64,000 nt of DNA from Silene conica (lineage: Eukaryota > Streptophyta > Magnoliopsida > Caryophyllales > Caryophyllaceae): assembly GCA_029255685.2 (NCBI GenBank), contig CM055318.2, positions 10,421,001 through 10,485,000 on the forward strand. The letters are read 5' to 3'. Shown here one piece after another: positions 1 through 10,520 of the stretch (the first letter of the stretch is position 1; each line of letters begins with the position of its first letter). Under the pieces are notes generated by a model that was not told the origin of the DNA, did not search any database, and saw only the letters and a list, made by a program, of their open reading frames with translations. A program made the translations under genes and the position numbers.

Positions 1-520
1 CGTGCGATTTTATTCTTCGGGTTTGAAGAGTTTTTGACTTCAATTATTTTCTTATATCTGTTTATGTAGTGAAATATATTTTCTTAATTCTCTTAATGTT
101 ATGTATTTTGTTACATATTTTATCTACATTAATTATATTATTAGACGATTTTAAACTGTAAGAGGATCCATTTTGTTAATAAACTATTTATTTAATATAG
201 TAAATGAATTCTCTTATAAAACTGGAATATCTCGCAATATCAAACTCTCCCACGCAATCACTGTTGTTTGATATATGTATCTTTTTGATAATAAAATCAA
301 ATGTAAATTATTAATTAACCCAACTTTTAAATTATTATTTTTATTAACCAAGTCTTATAACCATTCGAATTACACAGCTACACTCATTTTAAGCATACGT
401 GCTAATTTTATTGCAAGTCTTACTCATCTATAGTTAATAATTCAAAATTAATTACTCCCTAAATCATTATATCTTAGCTATGAGTCTATAACTATATATA
501 TTCATTTAAAATTTTAAAAG
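1..520. other. AT-rich non-coding sequence
   Basis: No plausible gene or RNA is seen. If the 3' terminus at 521-552 is real, this stretch is probably the interior of that Helitron. Confidence 0.4.
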
Positions 521-552
521 TAGCCCCGTGAATTTCACGGGTTTAAACCTAG
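521..552 (+). mobile_element. Helitron-like 3' terminus
   Basis: A perfect hairpin (CCCGTGAATTTCACGGG, 525-541) is followed seven bases later by CTAG and then T. This is the layout of a Helitron 3' end: a short GC-rich hairpin, CTRR, and insertion before T. The 5' end would lie upstream of the window. The same arrangement recurs at 10521, 27444-27475, 53008 and 62955. Confidence 0.6.
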
Positions 553-945
553 TTATTATTCAATTCAAACAAAAACCAACTCAACTCCTAATCGTCATAG
601 ATAGAGATTATTTCATAAGCATTCTTTCTTATCTCTTGTCCTAATGGATTCGACCCCTTTATACTACATTTATTTGTTGTACCTAGAGTATTTTTGTATA
701 GGTGTACGACCGAACTTATCACTAAACTTCCAGTGCATTACCGATATATGAGCAAAACAGGGCAATCTAAAGAATATAATATTTATATTAGGTACACGAC
801 AATTTTAGTGATATGGGCAAAAGATACAAATGCATCATGTTGAAACAAAACAGGGCAATCTAAACCTTACAGTGCATTATATAAAGGACAATTGGCTCGG
901 GTGTAGGAGTTTCACGAGTGTCCTTAAAAACATTACTAGTAGGGC
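553..945. other. non-coding, possible old LTR remnant
   Basis: No gene is seen. The stretch around 630-720, with its GGATTCGACCCC motif, resembles the end region of Athila-type LTRs, but no boundary could be set. Confidence 0.25.
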
Positions 946-950
946 CTCCG

Positions 951-1164
951 TGTAACAACCCGACCCACCACCATCGTAACACAAACCCAATAAGATGGGT
1001 GCACACTTTTGGGCCCATTATTTGTCCTCACTTAAGCCCAAAAGCACAAGGCCTTGTTACTACATGGTGGGTGGAAGCTATTATAAACATATCATAAGCC
1101 TCACATTCTACCAATGTGGGACAAATTTCCACACAATCTCATCTCATACTCTTGGGGTGTTACA
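951..1164 (-). repeat. 3' LTR of element A
   Basis: This 214-bp repeat matches 6909-7122 except for one A/G difference. On the minus strand it runs from TGTAACACCCC to GGTTGTTACA. The target duplication CTCCG is at 946-950. Confidence 0.85.
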
Positions 1165-1177
1165 AACTCCCCCACTT
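1165..1177 (-). other. polypurine tract of element A
   Basis: On the minus strand the sequence TAAGTGGGGGAGTT directly precedes the LTR start TGTAACACC. This is where plus-strand priming of an LTR retrotransposon takes place. Confidence 0.65.
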
Positions 1178-1312
1178 AAAGAACACAACGTCCTCGTTGT
1201 GCCTCAAACTTGACCACAACCAGGGCCAGAATCCACCCCCGCTAGGTGTGTGACCCGGGTACTCCCGACCACAGGCTCACCACACGGTCGCAGGGTCGCT
1301 CTGATACCACTT

Positions 1313-3942
1313 TGTAACACCCCCATTCATTTAAGAGCCTTTAGCAAGACATTCTCAAATAAGTAGGGTTGTTACCATCTCGGAATGTCCGAGGTAGTGA
1401 ATAACAAAGTATACAAACCAAAGTACTTTATATAAAAACTGATTAAATTTGAACTTTTGATATTACAACTACTACGCAAAGAATAAAAGTACAACTCATA
1501 ACATCTAAGTCTGTGATCTAATTCTAAGTAGGTCCAAGCCATGTCTCACTCCTTGCCCAAGCTCCTAATCCATCTGTCTCTGACCTGCAGAATCTACTCC
1601 CCATTCCGGATCATCGTAGGTGTACACGAATACACTGTCAACCTCGCGGTTGAGTAGGATAACACAAAATAGATAATGCAACAATTATGATATGCAAATG
1701 CAATGATATGCTCGAGCTCAATCTCAATCTCAATCATAATCTCAAACCCGTGACCCCCAGCCATACCGAACCTCCCGGCAGACTATACTCGGCCGTCGCA
1801 GAACACCAGCATAACAGCTGAGGTCACCAGGTCTAGCCCTGCAGAGCTAGCCTGGGCCCAATAATATCTCATCATCATCTCAATCTGTAATCGTACTCAT
1901 GCCATGCTTATGAATGCAAAAATAAAGAACCAACACTGTAAATGCATCTCATAAATAACCATACTTGCATCCATAGCATCCAATTCACATACAAACATAA
2001 CACAATTCAAAAGTAGTTCCAGTGTAACCTACCTGGATAGCAATGTAGTCCAATAGCAAGCCAACAAGTAAACAGAACTATGTCACTTCAAAACCGTCAC
2101 CTAACAATATAATATACACAATTACTCACTAGTATAATATTTATAAACAATTATTATATGTCCACTCAAACAAATAAATTAAAATTACTTAATCAAAACA
2201 GTTACGCATAACGAGACCATACTAAACGTGACTTAGTTCAATTAACTTAATAAGTCGATTAACAACATATCGTCACCAAACCAATAATCACATTATTACT
2301 ATGTTATTCGTATTATCATAAGTTCTTGATATAAAAGAGACCGTCTCAACATAATTTATTATATGTGCAAATACTAATTAAATAAGAATTTATATAAAAT
2401 TTAACTAACAATTAAATACGATATAATAATCAAACACGTACTACGAGACACGCAACCACGACCTATACTATTAAAGTCACGACACTCCAAAAACAATTAT
2501 CACAAATCATAACCAATTAAATATATATTAACCAATTAAATATAATAAATAACATGATAGTAACCTACGTACTACTAACCTACGTATGTAAAAACACGTT
2601 GAGTATAAGCAGCAGCCGTAACAACACACGCGACACCCGACTTCCCGACGCCACCGCGACTCACCTGTCACCACCTATCAGCTACCTACCCCGGACCACC
2701 ATGACACGACAAACAACACCAAGATAACCACCACGAGTGAACCCATTAGAATCCAAAGCAGACTTACGCCTATCCCCTTCGTTTTACCTCTACCCTCGAC
2801 AACCCAGGTTCACCACCACCACTGGTGATCCTTACGTCCACCACCGACCACCATGACGGTCTTTTTACCCCCAGGAAGCACCTCCCACCATCCCAGCTTG
2901 GTCGAGTAATACCACAGGTCAGAATAACCACCTGAACTCTCCTCTTCAATCCCGTCATACTGCGCTGTTCGGTCTAACCGCCGCTACCACGGTGGTTGAC
3001 AACCACCACGGTCATGGTTTGTCTAGGGTTGGTCCTAACACAACCTAGGGTTTGGTCTAGTCCGCATATATCCGTTTCTAGGAGATAATAACAGGGAACG
3101 ATATAGCAAAGCGATAGAACGTTATCAAATCATACCTTGCGTACTTCCCGACTCGTATGGTTTTCTACCTCTCGGCTTCCTCTATACATGGCGGCTGAAG
3201 GTTGTTTAGGGTTTCTTGTTTCAAACCATGTTTTTTCTTCTTTTTTTTTGTCGATTACAGGGAGGTAGGGTTTTAGAATTGTAGACTTGAATGAGGAGGA
3301 AGGAAATTGGGTTATGTATGTCGAGGGATATCCATATTAGTGTTCCCTTGTGTTGTTCACTCGGTTCACTCAACTCCAAACCCGAGCCCAACACTTTCTT
3401 ACTCGTTCCACCACGCATCTCGAGACACTCTTACATCTATATTCCGTTTCTCAACCCGCTAACTTAAAAAAAATATAAACGAGTACATATAATTAATTAT
3501 ACTCGTTCTATTATTCATACAAAACCACGGGTATAACATTTAATTTAATATTAATAAATAAGAATTAAATTAATTACAAAAATATAAAATTATTAGCACG
3601 GTAGTATTTTGGTCCATATAACATGAATTACAGAAATATTAAAATACTAGCAATTACATAAGAATATATATAAAATTTAGAATTTAATTATAATAACGAC
3701 TTAAATAATTGAACAAGTATAAATGAGAAATAAATATAAAATAAGAAATATATTTAATTATAAATATATTATGAAATAGACATCAAATATAAAATGATTA
3801 TGAATTACGAAATAATCGTAGGAATACGATTTATAAAATAATAATAAATTACGTAATATACTTTATAAACATTCCGTTTGAAATACGTGTATAAAGCATG
3901 GTTTGACTGCCGTTGACCGAGTCTAAAATACGGGGTATTACA
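1313..3942 (-). repeat. long LTR (2.63 kb) of a Gypsy-type element
   Basis: On the minus strand this block starts TGTAATACCCCG and ends GGGGGTGTTACA. It is preceded at 3943-3957 by a purine-rich tract (AAGGAGGGAAGAC) and followed at 1298-1309 by the primer site TGGTATCAGAGC. It therefore has the signals of both a 3' LTR and a 5' LTR. Length and ends resemble Tekay/Del-type chromovirus LTRs. No matching target duplication flanks it. An 11-bp-arm hairpin (CCAGG..CTAGC / GCTAG..CCTGG) lies near 1828-1858. No coding sequence was recognised. Confidence 0.6.
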
Positions 3943-4005
3943 GTCTTCCCTCCTTAAAATGAACTTCGTCCCGAAGTTCGCCAACCCGTAACGATAACAA
4001 AACAC
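3943..4005 (-). pseudogene. C-terminal remnant of a Gypsy polyprotein
   Basis: The minus-strand translation contains ANFGTKFILRRED just before the purine tract and LTR start. This is the usual position and style of the end of a Ty3/Gypsy integrase or chromodomain tail. A second, similar junction lies at 4061-4105 (TGTAACACTCCGCG preceded by a purine tract) and perhaps a third near 4245-4275. Several related 3' ends are therefore stacked here. Only a few residues are readable and no catalytic domain is present. Confidence 0.5.
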
Positions 4006-4068
4006 TCCACATCATAAGACAAACACAAGTAGTACATATATCCAAGCCCTAAAACGCGGAGTGTTACA

Positions 4069-6893
4069 TTCTATTCCCCTTAAGAAACTTTGTCCCCAAA
4101 GTTGAACATACGACAGCAACATGTAGCACTTAAACCACCGCAACATTGACCGACACATAATTAATTAAAACAGCAGACCCAAAGCATGGTCAATCTCAGT
4201 CAACCAATCATGACCTACCACTTAACGAGATTGTAAACCATCAAAATTTTACAATCCTATCCGCCTTAAAATATGGTTACGTCCCCGTAACCCAATTATA
4301 AAATTCCACATCCAATGTTCAAGAAAATCATCGAAACAAAAGTCTGAAGTCATCTGATAAGTTAACTACTTTATACTAGGCAACTAGCATCCAACTTTTA
4401 AAACAACAAAACATACTCGTCAATTTCATGCTCATACTCATATTATAGAAGCAAAATCATGTTTATGCACACAAGTTTTAGAAGAGTCATTAGGCAATTC
4501 TTTAATTAATGTAATTAAACACGGAGCAATAACATATTTCACGAGATATACACCAATCATAGACTAGCAAGATAGCGTAGCATCTCAACGTATAAGAAGT
4601 TAAACCAATTACTTAATTCAATATATTGTGATCAGATTTTAAAGGTAGCGATATGCAATTCACTTCATGGCATAACAATATACATGAAGAAGTTATAAAT
4701 ATTATCGCAGGGAACTAGACAAGATATACCATTAATATATGAAGGAACATCAACAAGGTTCACATTGTTCAAAATACTCACAATTACTTATGACAGTTAG
4801 ATTGTTATATCAGGCTAATAAGTTTACCAGTTAAATTCATTCTACCACGTGTCTAGGTTCTTCTCTGATAAACATGATTTTAACATTACATATGTACACC
4901 ACATAATTATTTTGAGGTCATATTAATAGAAAGCAATAGTGTCTGTATAATTGAAACTATTTATATTAAACTCAATGAAATAACAAGGTTATATTATCAT
5001 ATAATTGCGTTCATATTCATATCATATGCCTACTGTTCATGTTACTAATGACATATCAGAGTATTACATGGTTACATCACAAAATTCATATTTGATTCTA
5101 CTTTTAATAAAACTTTATCATTTCAACAATCATATACCATGCAGCAACTTCCAGAATTCGTAATTAAATAACCGCTTAGCTATTTTGTGAGCTATTATCG
5201 TTTTTAGAAATTATAATGAAATAACTAATTATAGGAAAATAAACCAAAAGCATATCTTAAGAGAATTATTTATAACAATTTACACAACTCAATTGGTCTG
5301 AACAGAAACCTTACTTCAGTTATACGGAAAATTGGGCAACTTGCAAAAATCACAATTGAATAACGACTCGTTAAGATTTTACATGGCTTATCATTTTGAA
5401 AACATGAATGAATATTCTAAACAGTGGACTTGGAATTATGCACAAACAATAATCACGTTTCAAATGATTTCCTTTGCAAAAACATGGGTCAAAACAGAAA
5501 TGTACGGTAACAATCTGACCACTGTCACTAAGATATTTATTTTTCTCAAAATATAATTCGTATTAACATGAAACCAAAAGCATTAGAAGTTAAATCCGAA
5601 GGTTATCACACATAATTTTTTTTTTTTTTTACATTCATATAGAGAACACATTTTAAATGGCAGCCCGTACTAACAAGGTAACATTCTGAAATTTATTAAA
5701 AAATTTGGTTCCTTTAAAATTACTTCACATTATCACACAACCATACTTCCTCCAAAACATGTTGACATATCATTGAGCATTTAAGTCACATTGCACCATA
5801 TTCACAGATAATTGACATCTAGAAAACGGTAAAGATTACGAAACCAAAAATAAAATCAGCTAAATAACTCAATAATCATATATGTATAGACAATGCAATG
5901 GGTTCTACCATCGTAACAATCACAATTTATTTAAATGCGAAAATATATCCAAGAATCACTAAGGTGCCACTTATTGAATACTAACCTTATAAATAAACTA
6001 AATGTATATAATTAGACGTAAAATAAATTGGCATCTAATTTTCAACACATAACGATATAACATTCATGGTTTAGGGCAACAAATTATTCCGCATAACACT
6101 GGACATGGATTACTAAGGAAATAGTAAAATAATGACAATCATAAATCTCAAAATTTCGATCACATTTGCCTAGGAAGCCAAACAGCTAACTCTTGCAAGG
6201 ATAAGGCATTCAAACAAGAAATATATACACACTTGGAATAGCAACAAAACAATTATCAATGTACACGACATCTGTTTCGGTCTACTAGCTTCACACATAG
6301 GACTTAACTTGATTCCACATCCTGCAACAACATGGCCTGGTTGGCTCTACTAACCATTCTAGTCAATCATGGTCATATACCTTCTACATTTAACCTCTTA
6401 GGTAGCTATAGCTTATGGTGTTTCTATCATCAACTCATTACACATACCATGATACTATATCTCTACCTAAGGGTTCAGGGATCATATAGCCGCATGCATG
6501 TCACCATACAAGTCAAATTCATATTTCAACTCATAGTCAAAAACTCATGTCCTCATACTTAAAGTAATACATATCTCAATCACAGTCAATACCAATGTCA
6601 TGATTCACAATATAAATTACCACCCATATTTCACATCATATCTTACCTCATTCATCTCCTGCAAAAGTGTTAGTACAATATAGGCAAGGTCTGATCCGTT
6701 ATTTTGTTACTACCCACTCTCTGCATCACTCCAGGGTTACCAGGTTAGACTGAAAGGGCCAGTGGTTTGGTTTGAGGGGGCCCCTAACTCATTCCAATCC
6801 TGGGGCTCCTAACAATTACTAACCTGGGGTTCATTTTATTAGACTCTTCCTACGTTCATTATTATTCATTTGGTTTAGGCCTGAGGATCGTTC
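4069..6893 (-). other. non-coding interior of element A
   Basis: About 2.8 kb, AT-rich, with only short reading frames that show no family resemblance. It lies between the primer site at 6894 and the old Gypsy 3' end. I see no gag, protease, reverse transcriptase or integrase motif. This fits a large non-autonomous (LARD-like) element. Confidence 0.55.
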
Positions 6894-6905
6894 GCTCTGA
6901 TACCA
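6894..6905 (-). other. primer binding site, element A
   Basis: The minus-strand sequence TGGTATCAGAGC is complementary to the 3' end of initiator Met-tRNA. It lies three bases inside the 5' LTR end. Confidence 0.75.
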
Positions 6906-6908
6906 CTT

Positions 6909-7122
6909 TGTAACAACCCGACCCACCACCGTCGTAACACAAACCCAATAAGATGGGTGCACACTTTTGGGCCCATTATTTGTCCTCACTTAAGCCCAAA
7001 AGCACAAGGCCTTGTTACTACATGGTGGGTGGAAGCTATTATAAACATATCATAAGCCTCACATTCTACCAATGTGGGACAAATTTCCACACAATCTCAT
7101 CTCATACTCTTGGGGTGTTACA
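6909..7122 (-). repeat. 5' LTR of element A
   Basis: This 214-bp repeat pairs with 951-1164. The target duplication CTCCG follows at 7123-7127. Confidence 0.85.
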
Positions 7123-7226
7123 CTCCGCGTTTCAACCTTCCATTTTTAGTGACCTTTACATGAATTTTATAAAGAAAAAACTGATCTTCAGCCAAGTTTA
7201 TGGGCATTAACTTAAAGGTTAGTTTG

Positions 7227-7409
7227 TGTAAAGTTTTATGTTTGATATTGATTTATGATTATTACAATTGTACATTGAGTAGCTATATATAGTAGTAGAA
7301 GTCTGACAATAGAAGAAGATTATTAGGAATAGGAAACTATAGCTAACAATATACATGATAATAGGAAAGCTAAAGTAGAGTCATAGGAGGACTCTAAGCA
7401 GTTTCAACA
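7227..7409 (-). repeat. 3' LTR of the Copia element
   Basis: This 183-bp repeat pairs with 9724-9908. On the minus strand it starts TGTTGAAACTGC right after the purine-rich GCGGGGGGA. Confidence 0.85.
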
Positions 7410-7540
7410 TCCCCCCGCAAGATGGACAGCCTTTGGGAAAGTCCAATCTTGGACAGCAACATAGCGAACCGTGGCCTAAGCAGAGACTTTGTCAAGGCAT
7501 CAGCAAGTTGGTCATCATTAGCAATGGGCACGACCCGAAG
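7394..7540 (-). pseudogene. Copia polyprotein C-terminus (RNase H end)
   Basis: The minus strand reads VPIANDDQLADALTKSL, then RPRFAMLLSKIGL, then SILRGDVETA and a stop at 7394-7396. The DQLAD-LTK motif is the hallmark of the very end of Ty1/Copia reverse transcriptase/RNase H polyproteins. The reading frame runs over the purine tract into the LTR, as it does in intact Copia elements. Everything upstream (gag, protease, integrase, most of RT) is missing and replaced by the 87-bp repeat region. Confidence 0.8.
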
Positions 7541-7638
7541 AGAGCCAGTGCAACACTATCTTCGAAGAGGGGTAGCCAGTGCAATAACCAAGTTGGAGAG
7601 GGGTGGCCAGTGGCCACTAAGGCACAAGTTTAATAGGG

Positions 7639-8100
7639 GTGGTCATGGTAGTGACCAAGTTGAAGAGGGGTGGCCGTAAGGCACAAATTTTAAGGGGTGG
7701 CAGTAAGGCACAAATTTTAAGGGGTGGCCTCAAGGGCACACAGTTTTTGTGGGGTGGCTCACAAGGATGCCAAAGTTTAGGGGTGGTCATGATACTGACC
7801 AAGTTTAAGAGGGGTAACCGTAAGGCAAAAAATTTAAGGGGTGGCTCACAAGGATGCCAAAGTTTAAGAGTGGTCATGATACTGACCAAGTTTAAGAGGG
7901 GTAGCCGTAAGGCAAAATTTTTAAGGGGTGGCTCACAAGGATGCCAAAGTTTAGGGGTGGTCATGATACTGACCAAGTTTAAGAGGGGTAGCCGTAAGAC
8001 AAAAATTTTAAGGGGTGACTCACAAGGATGCCACAGTTTTCGAGTGGTCATGGCAATGGCCAAGTTTAAGAGGGGTGGCCACAAGGACACAATTTTCTGA
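7639..8100. repeat. minisatellite, unit about 87 bp
   Basis: The units begin with GGCTCACAAGGATGCC (or a variant) at 7756, 7842, 7930 and 8017, giving periods of 86, 88 and 87 bp. Degenerate partial units extend back to about 7560. Each unit contains GGTCATGATACTGACCAAG and AAGAGGGGTAGCCGTAAGG. Because the unit is close to a multiple of three, one frame on each strand stays open (153 codons plus, 157 codons minus), each giving a repeat of about 29 residues. No protein family is recognised, and the open frames are probably a by-product of the repetition. Confidence 0.75.
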
Positions 8101-8282
8101 GGGTAGATGGAAGCGTCGTGACGAGGAGGGGTGTAAATAAGTGAAATAACAAATATTTGTGAGGAAAAAAAAAAAAGTTTTATATAATAAAGTAAGACGA
8201 AATCCCGCCGGTGGATTCAGTACATTATCAACCCACCGGTAGGGTGGTAGCGGAAATTTGTTTATGCCTCAAACACCGAGAG

Positions 8283-8318
8283 GCTCTGATACCTTGTAAA
8301 GTTTAAGGTTTGATATTA
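8283..8318 (-). repeat. LTR-end plus primer-site remnant
   Basis: The plus strand reads GCTCTGATACC TTGTAAAGTTTAAGG and then TTTGATATT. This matches the junction of primer site and LTR end at 9712-9750 with a few changes. It means the captured gene lies between two copies of this junction. Confidence 0.6.
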
Positions 8319-8334
8319 AACACTTTGTTTCTTG

Positions 8335-8423
8335 GACTAGGGTTTTGTCACAAGCCCTAATTTAGGGTTTTAGGGTTTCTTATAAATATCTCTCCTTTAT
8401 ACCATTATTTTAGTTAACACTTA
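8335..8423 (+). promoter_or_regulatory. promoter-like region of the captured RGG gene
   Basis: Two AGGGTTT telo-box-like motifs (8363-8378) lie just before TATAAATA (8381-8388), about 36 bp ahead of the first ATG. Telo boxes next to a TATA box are common in plant genes for ribosomal and other translation-related proteins. This suggests genomic promoter or 5' leader DNA was captured with the coding region. Whether it is active cannot be told. Confidence 0.5.
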
Positions 8424-9660
8424 ATGGCGTTTACATTCTCAAACTTGTTTGATTTGCTCTCCGGTGACGAAAGTGATGTCGACGTTACTGATCTTTATGA
8501 ACGCATGAAGATGAAGGCTATCGAAGAAGTATCTTCTTCTCCTCCTACCACTACAAAAGACCATCTTGTCTTCGCTGAAAATTACGAGCATTCTTCTGCT
8601 AAAGAAGCAGCTCGCGGTAATGGAAATGGAAATGAAAATGGGACAAAATCGGACGAAGAAGGTTGGCAAGTAGTTCGAGTTCTTAGAGAAACTACCTGTC
8701 AAAAAGGTCTAAGAAAACAGCACTGAGCTTGCTAATGGCAATGGTTCTGAACATACTAAAGGGAACAAGCATGTAAATGGCCAGAAGCCGGTGACAATAG
8801 GAGGAGAGGTAGTGGTGGATATCGTCCACGCGGAAAAGGCCGTGTTGTCTATGGAAATAGTGGTAATGGTCAAGTTAAGGATGTCAGCAATGGCGGTAAT
8901 GGAGATGGTGTTGATGTTGTCCACAGTAATGTTAATTCCGAAGGTGATGCTGCTGTCACAGTCGAGTCCTCAAATGACAAAGAATCGGAAGAAAAGGAAA
9001 CAATTGAGGAGGTCAAGGACGAGGAAACAACTGAGGAGGTCAAGGACGATGTTCCAGAACCAGAGAAAACTGCAGAGGAGAAGAAAGAAAAGATGAGAGA
9101 GGAGCCAATCAGGAAAGACAGAGAAGAAAGAGACAAAAAACGAAGGCTAAAGAGACAGGAAGCAGTTGAGGAAGCGAAGATGATGACTCTTGACCAATAT
9201 GAACAAACCCTCTCAAAGAAGAAGCAAGCCTTGAACCTCCAGAAGGCGGAAGCAAGAAGAGTCGTACCTGCTGATGATGGTTCCAATAATATGAAACTAG
9301 CCTAGAAAAAGAAAGATAATGATGAAACATTGATTGTAGAAAAAGAAAAGCCCAAGGGGGAAGCGGCCCTTGTGAAGACATTTGAGTCGAAGCTGAAGAA
9401 GAGTAAAAGTTTCGAGAAGGGACCTAAGCCGCTGGCTGTCGGCTTAGCTAAACTATTTCAATCGGCTTCCTTTCGTGGTGACAGAACTGGGCGAGCTGTC
9501 AGCTTCCCTTCTCAAAAAGGTTCTAGCAATAATGGGCCGGCTCTTGCTGCTGAAACCCTAACTGACCAACTTCAGTTTCCAGTCCTCGAGTCTGTTGCCC
9601 CTGAGCTACCCTTTGCGGCAGCTGCAAACCCATCCACCTTATTCGGACCTAACAGCTCCG
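8424..9660 (+). pseudogene. RGGA-like RNA-binding protein pseudogene (HABP4/PAI-RBP1 type)
   Basis: The reading starts MAFTFSNLFDLLSGDES, like the NPFDLL start of plant RGG-repeat proteins. It continues through an acidic or Asn/Gly-rich part and then an RG-rich stretch (RRRGSGGYRPRGKGR, about 8800-8850). Next comes a long acidic KE-rich region and the signature MMTLDQYEQTLSKKKQAL (about 9180-9235), the HABP4/PAI-RBP1 family motif. A NDETLI block and a QFPVL tail follow, both family-like. The frame is broken at least twice (about 8690-8720 and about 8790) and stopped at 9303-9305, with clearly related sequence continuing after the stop. No introns are visible, although plant relatives are normally spliced. 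The copy lies antisense inside the Copia element. Relatives bind RNA and ribosomes, but this copy cannot make the full protein. Confidence 0.8.
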
Positions 9661-9711
9661 AGTCGTCCTCTGCACCACCTGCAAACCCGTCCACCTCATC
9701 TGGACCTAACA

Positions 9712-9723
9712 GCTCTGATACCA
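9712..9723 (-). other. primer binding site, Copia element
   Basis: The minus-strand sequence TGGTATCAGAGC, complementary to initiator Met-tRNA, directly follows the LTR end ACTTTACA. Confidence 0.8.
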
Positions 9724-9908
9724 TGTAAAGTTTAATGTTTGATATTGATTTATGATTATTACAATTGTACATTGAGTAGCTATATATATAGTAGTAGAAG
9801 TCTGACAATAGAAGAAGAGTACTAAGAATAGGAAACTATAGCTAACAATATACATGTTAATAAGAAAGTTAAAGTAGAGTCATAGGAGGACTCTAAGTAG
9901 TCTCAACA
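9724..9908 (-). repeat. 5' LTR of the Copia element
   Basis: This 185-bp repeat pairs with 7227-7409. The target duplication GTTTG follows at 9909-9913. Confidence 0.85.
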
Positions 9909-9913
9909 GTTTG

Positions 9914-10520
9914 TTCTTACTTCCAAAAATGAGTGCATAACCGCATACTTCTCTGTTGTGGTCCTCAAATCAGCCTATCGAATGCAAATCCAATCTTTCT
10001 TGAAATAGGAAATTTCCATGTATGGGTTTGGTTTCTTGATATTTCCTCGACTACAAAATAAGTGGGGTTCGGTTATCATATTATCGATAAATTAGTTCTA
10101 ATACACGCGAAATTCACGGGATTAAATATATTGTCACGCTTGTGATATTATACAAGCGCGAATTTGCAACCACACTGTGCCCGGATGACAAAAGACTATC
10201 GTAAGAAAAAAAACAATTAATCAAATACATATATGGATATATTGTCATAATATATTGTCAAAATATATTGTGCCACGATTATTAGTATTTCGCCACGATT
10301 ATTGTTACATTTATTATTGTTGTCACAATAATTGTCATTATTATTGTTGTTTTTTTTGTTAGGTAATTAATTTAACCTAGAACAGATTTGTCAAAAAAAA
10401 AAAATTCATCTGTCAATTATAATTCAAAGTCATTTGAATAATTAACATTGTTTTGAAAATTTAAGGTGAAAATTATAATTTGTATTTAACACTATTAGAT
10501 ATATTAATTTTACTTTCAAA
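9914..10520. other. no gene seen
   Basis: AT-rich sequence with short microsatellite-like ATT/TTG runs near 10240-10350. No gene, RNA or delimitable repeat was recognised. Confidence 0.4.

Larger units (their letters stand above)
951..7122 (-). mobile_element. LTR retrotransposon A, complete ends, non-autonomous
   Basis: Two direct repeats of 214 bp (951-1164 and 6909-7122) begin TGTAACAACCCG and end GGGGTGTTACA on the plus strand. They differ at one base that I could find. The duplication CTCCG lies exactly outside both ends (946-950 and 7123-7127). Read on the minus strand, the LTR at 6909-7122 is followed by the primer site TGGTATCAGAGC, and the LTR at 951-1164 is preceded by a purine tract. 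This fixes the orientation as minus. The interior has no gag-pol reading frame of useful length and contains a 2.6-kb LTR of another element (1313-3942), so the copy could only move with help from a relative. The near-identical LTRs indicate a recent insertion. Confidence 0.85.
7227..9908 (-). mobile_element. Copia-type LTR element with captured gene
   Basis: Direct repeats of 183 and 185 bp (7227-7409 and 9724-9908) begin TGTAAAGTTT on the plus strand and end CTCAACA or TTCAACA. The duplication GTTTG abuts both ends (7222-7226 and 9909-9913). The LTRs differ at about nine positions plus a 2-bp indel, roughly 5%, so this copy is older than element A. On the minus strand the order is LTR, primer site TGGTATCAGAGC (9712-9723), antisense RGG-protein pseudogene, LTR-end-like remnant, 87-bp repeats, the end of a Copia polyprotein, a GGGGGG purine tract and LTR. 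No complete gag-pol is present, so it is non-autonomous. Confidence 0.85.

Noticed and set aside
995-1213. 72-codon open frame repeated at 6953-7210
   Set aside because: It lies inside the two LTR copies of element A, so the repetition is explained by the LTRs. It shows no protein family.
7617-8090. 157-codon minus-strand frame
   Set aside because: Generated by the 87-bp tandem repeat. The opposite strand is equally open, and there are no protein features.
8439-9808. minus-strand frames opposite the RGG pseudogene
   Set aside because: Shadows of the plus-strand coding sequence. The family motif reads only on the plus strand.
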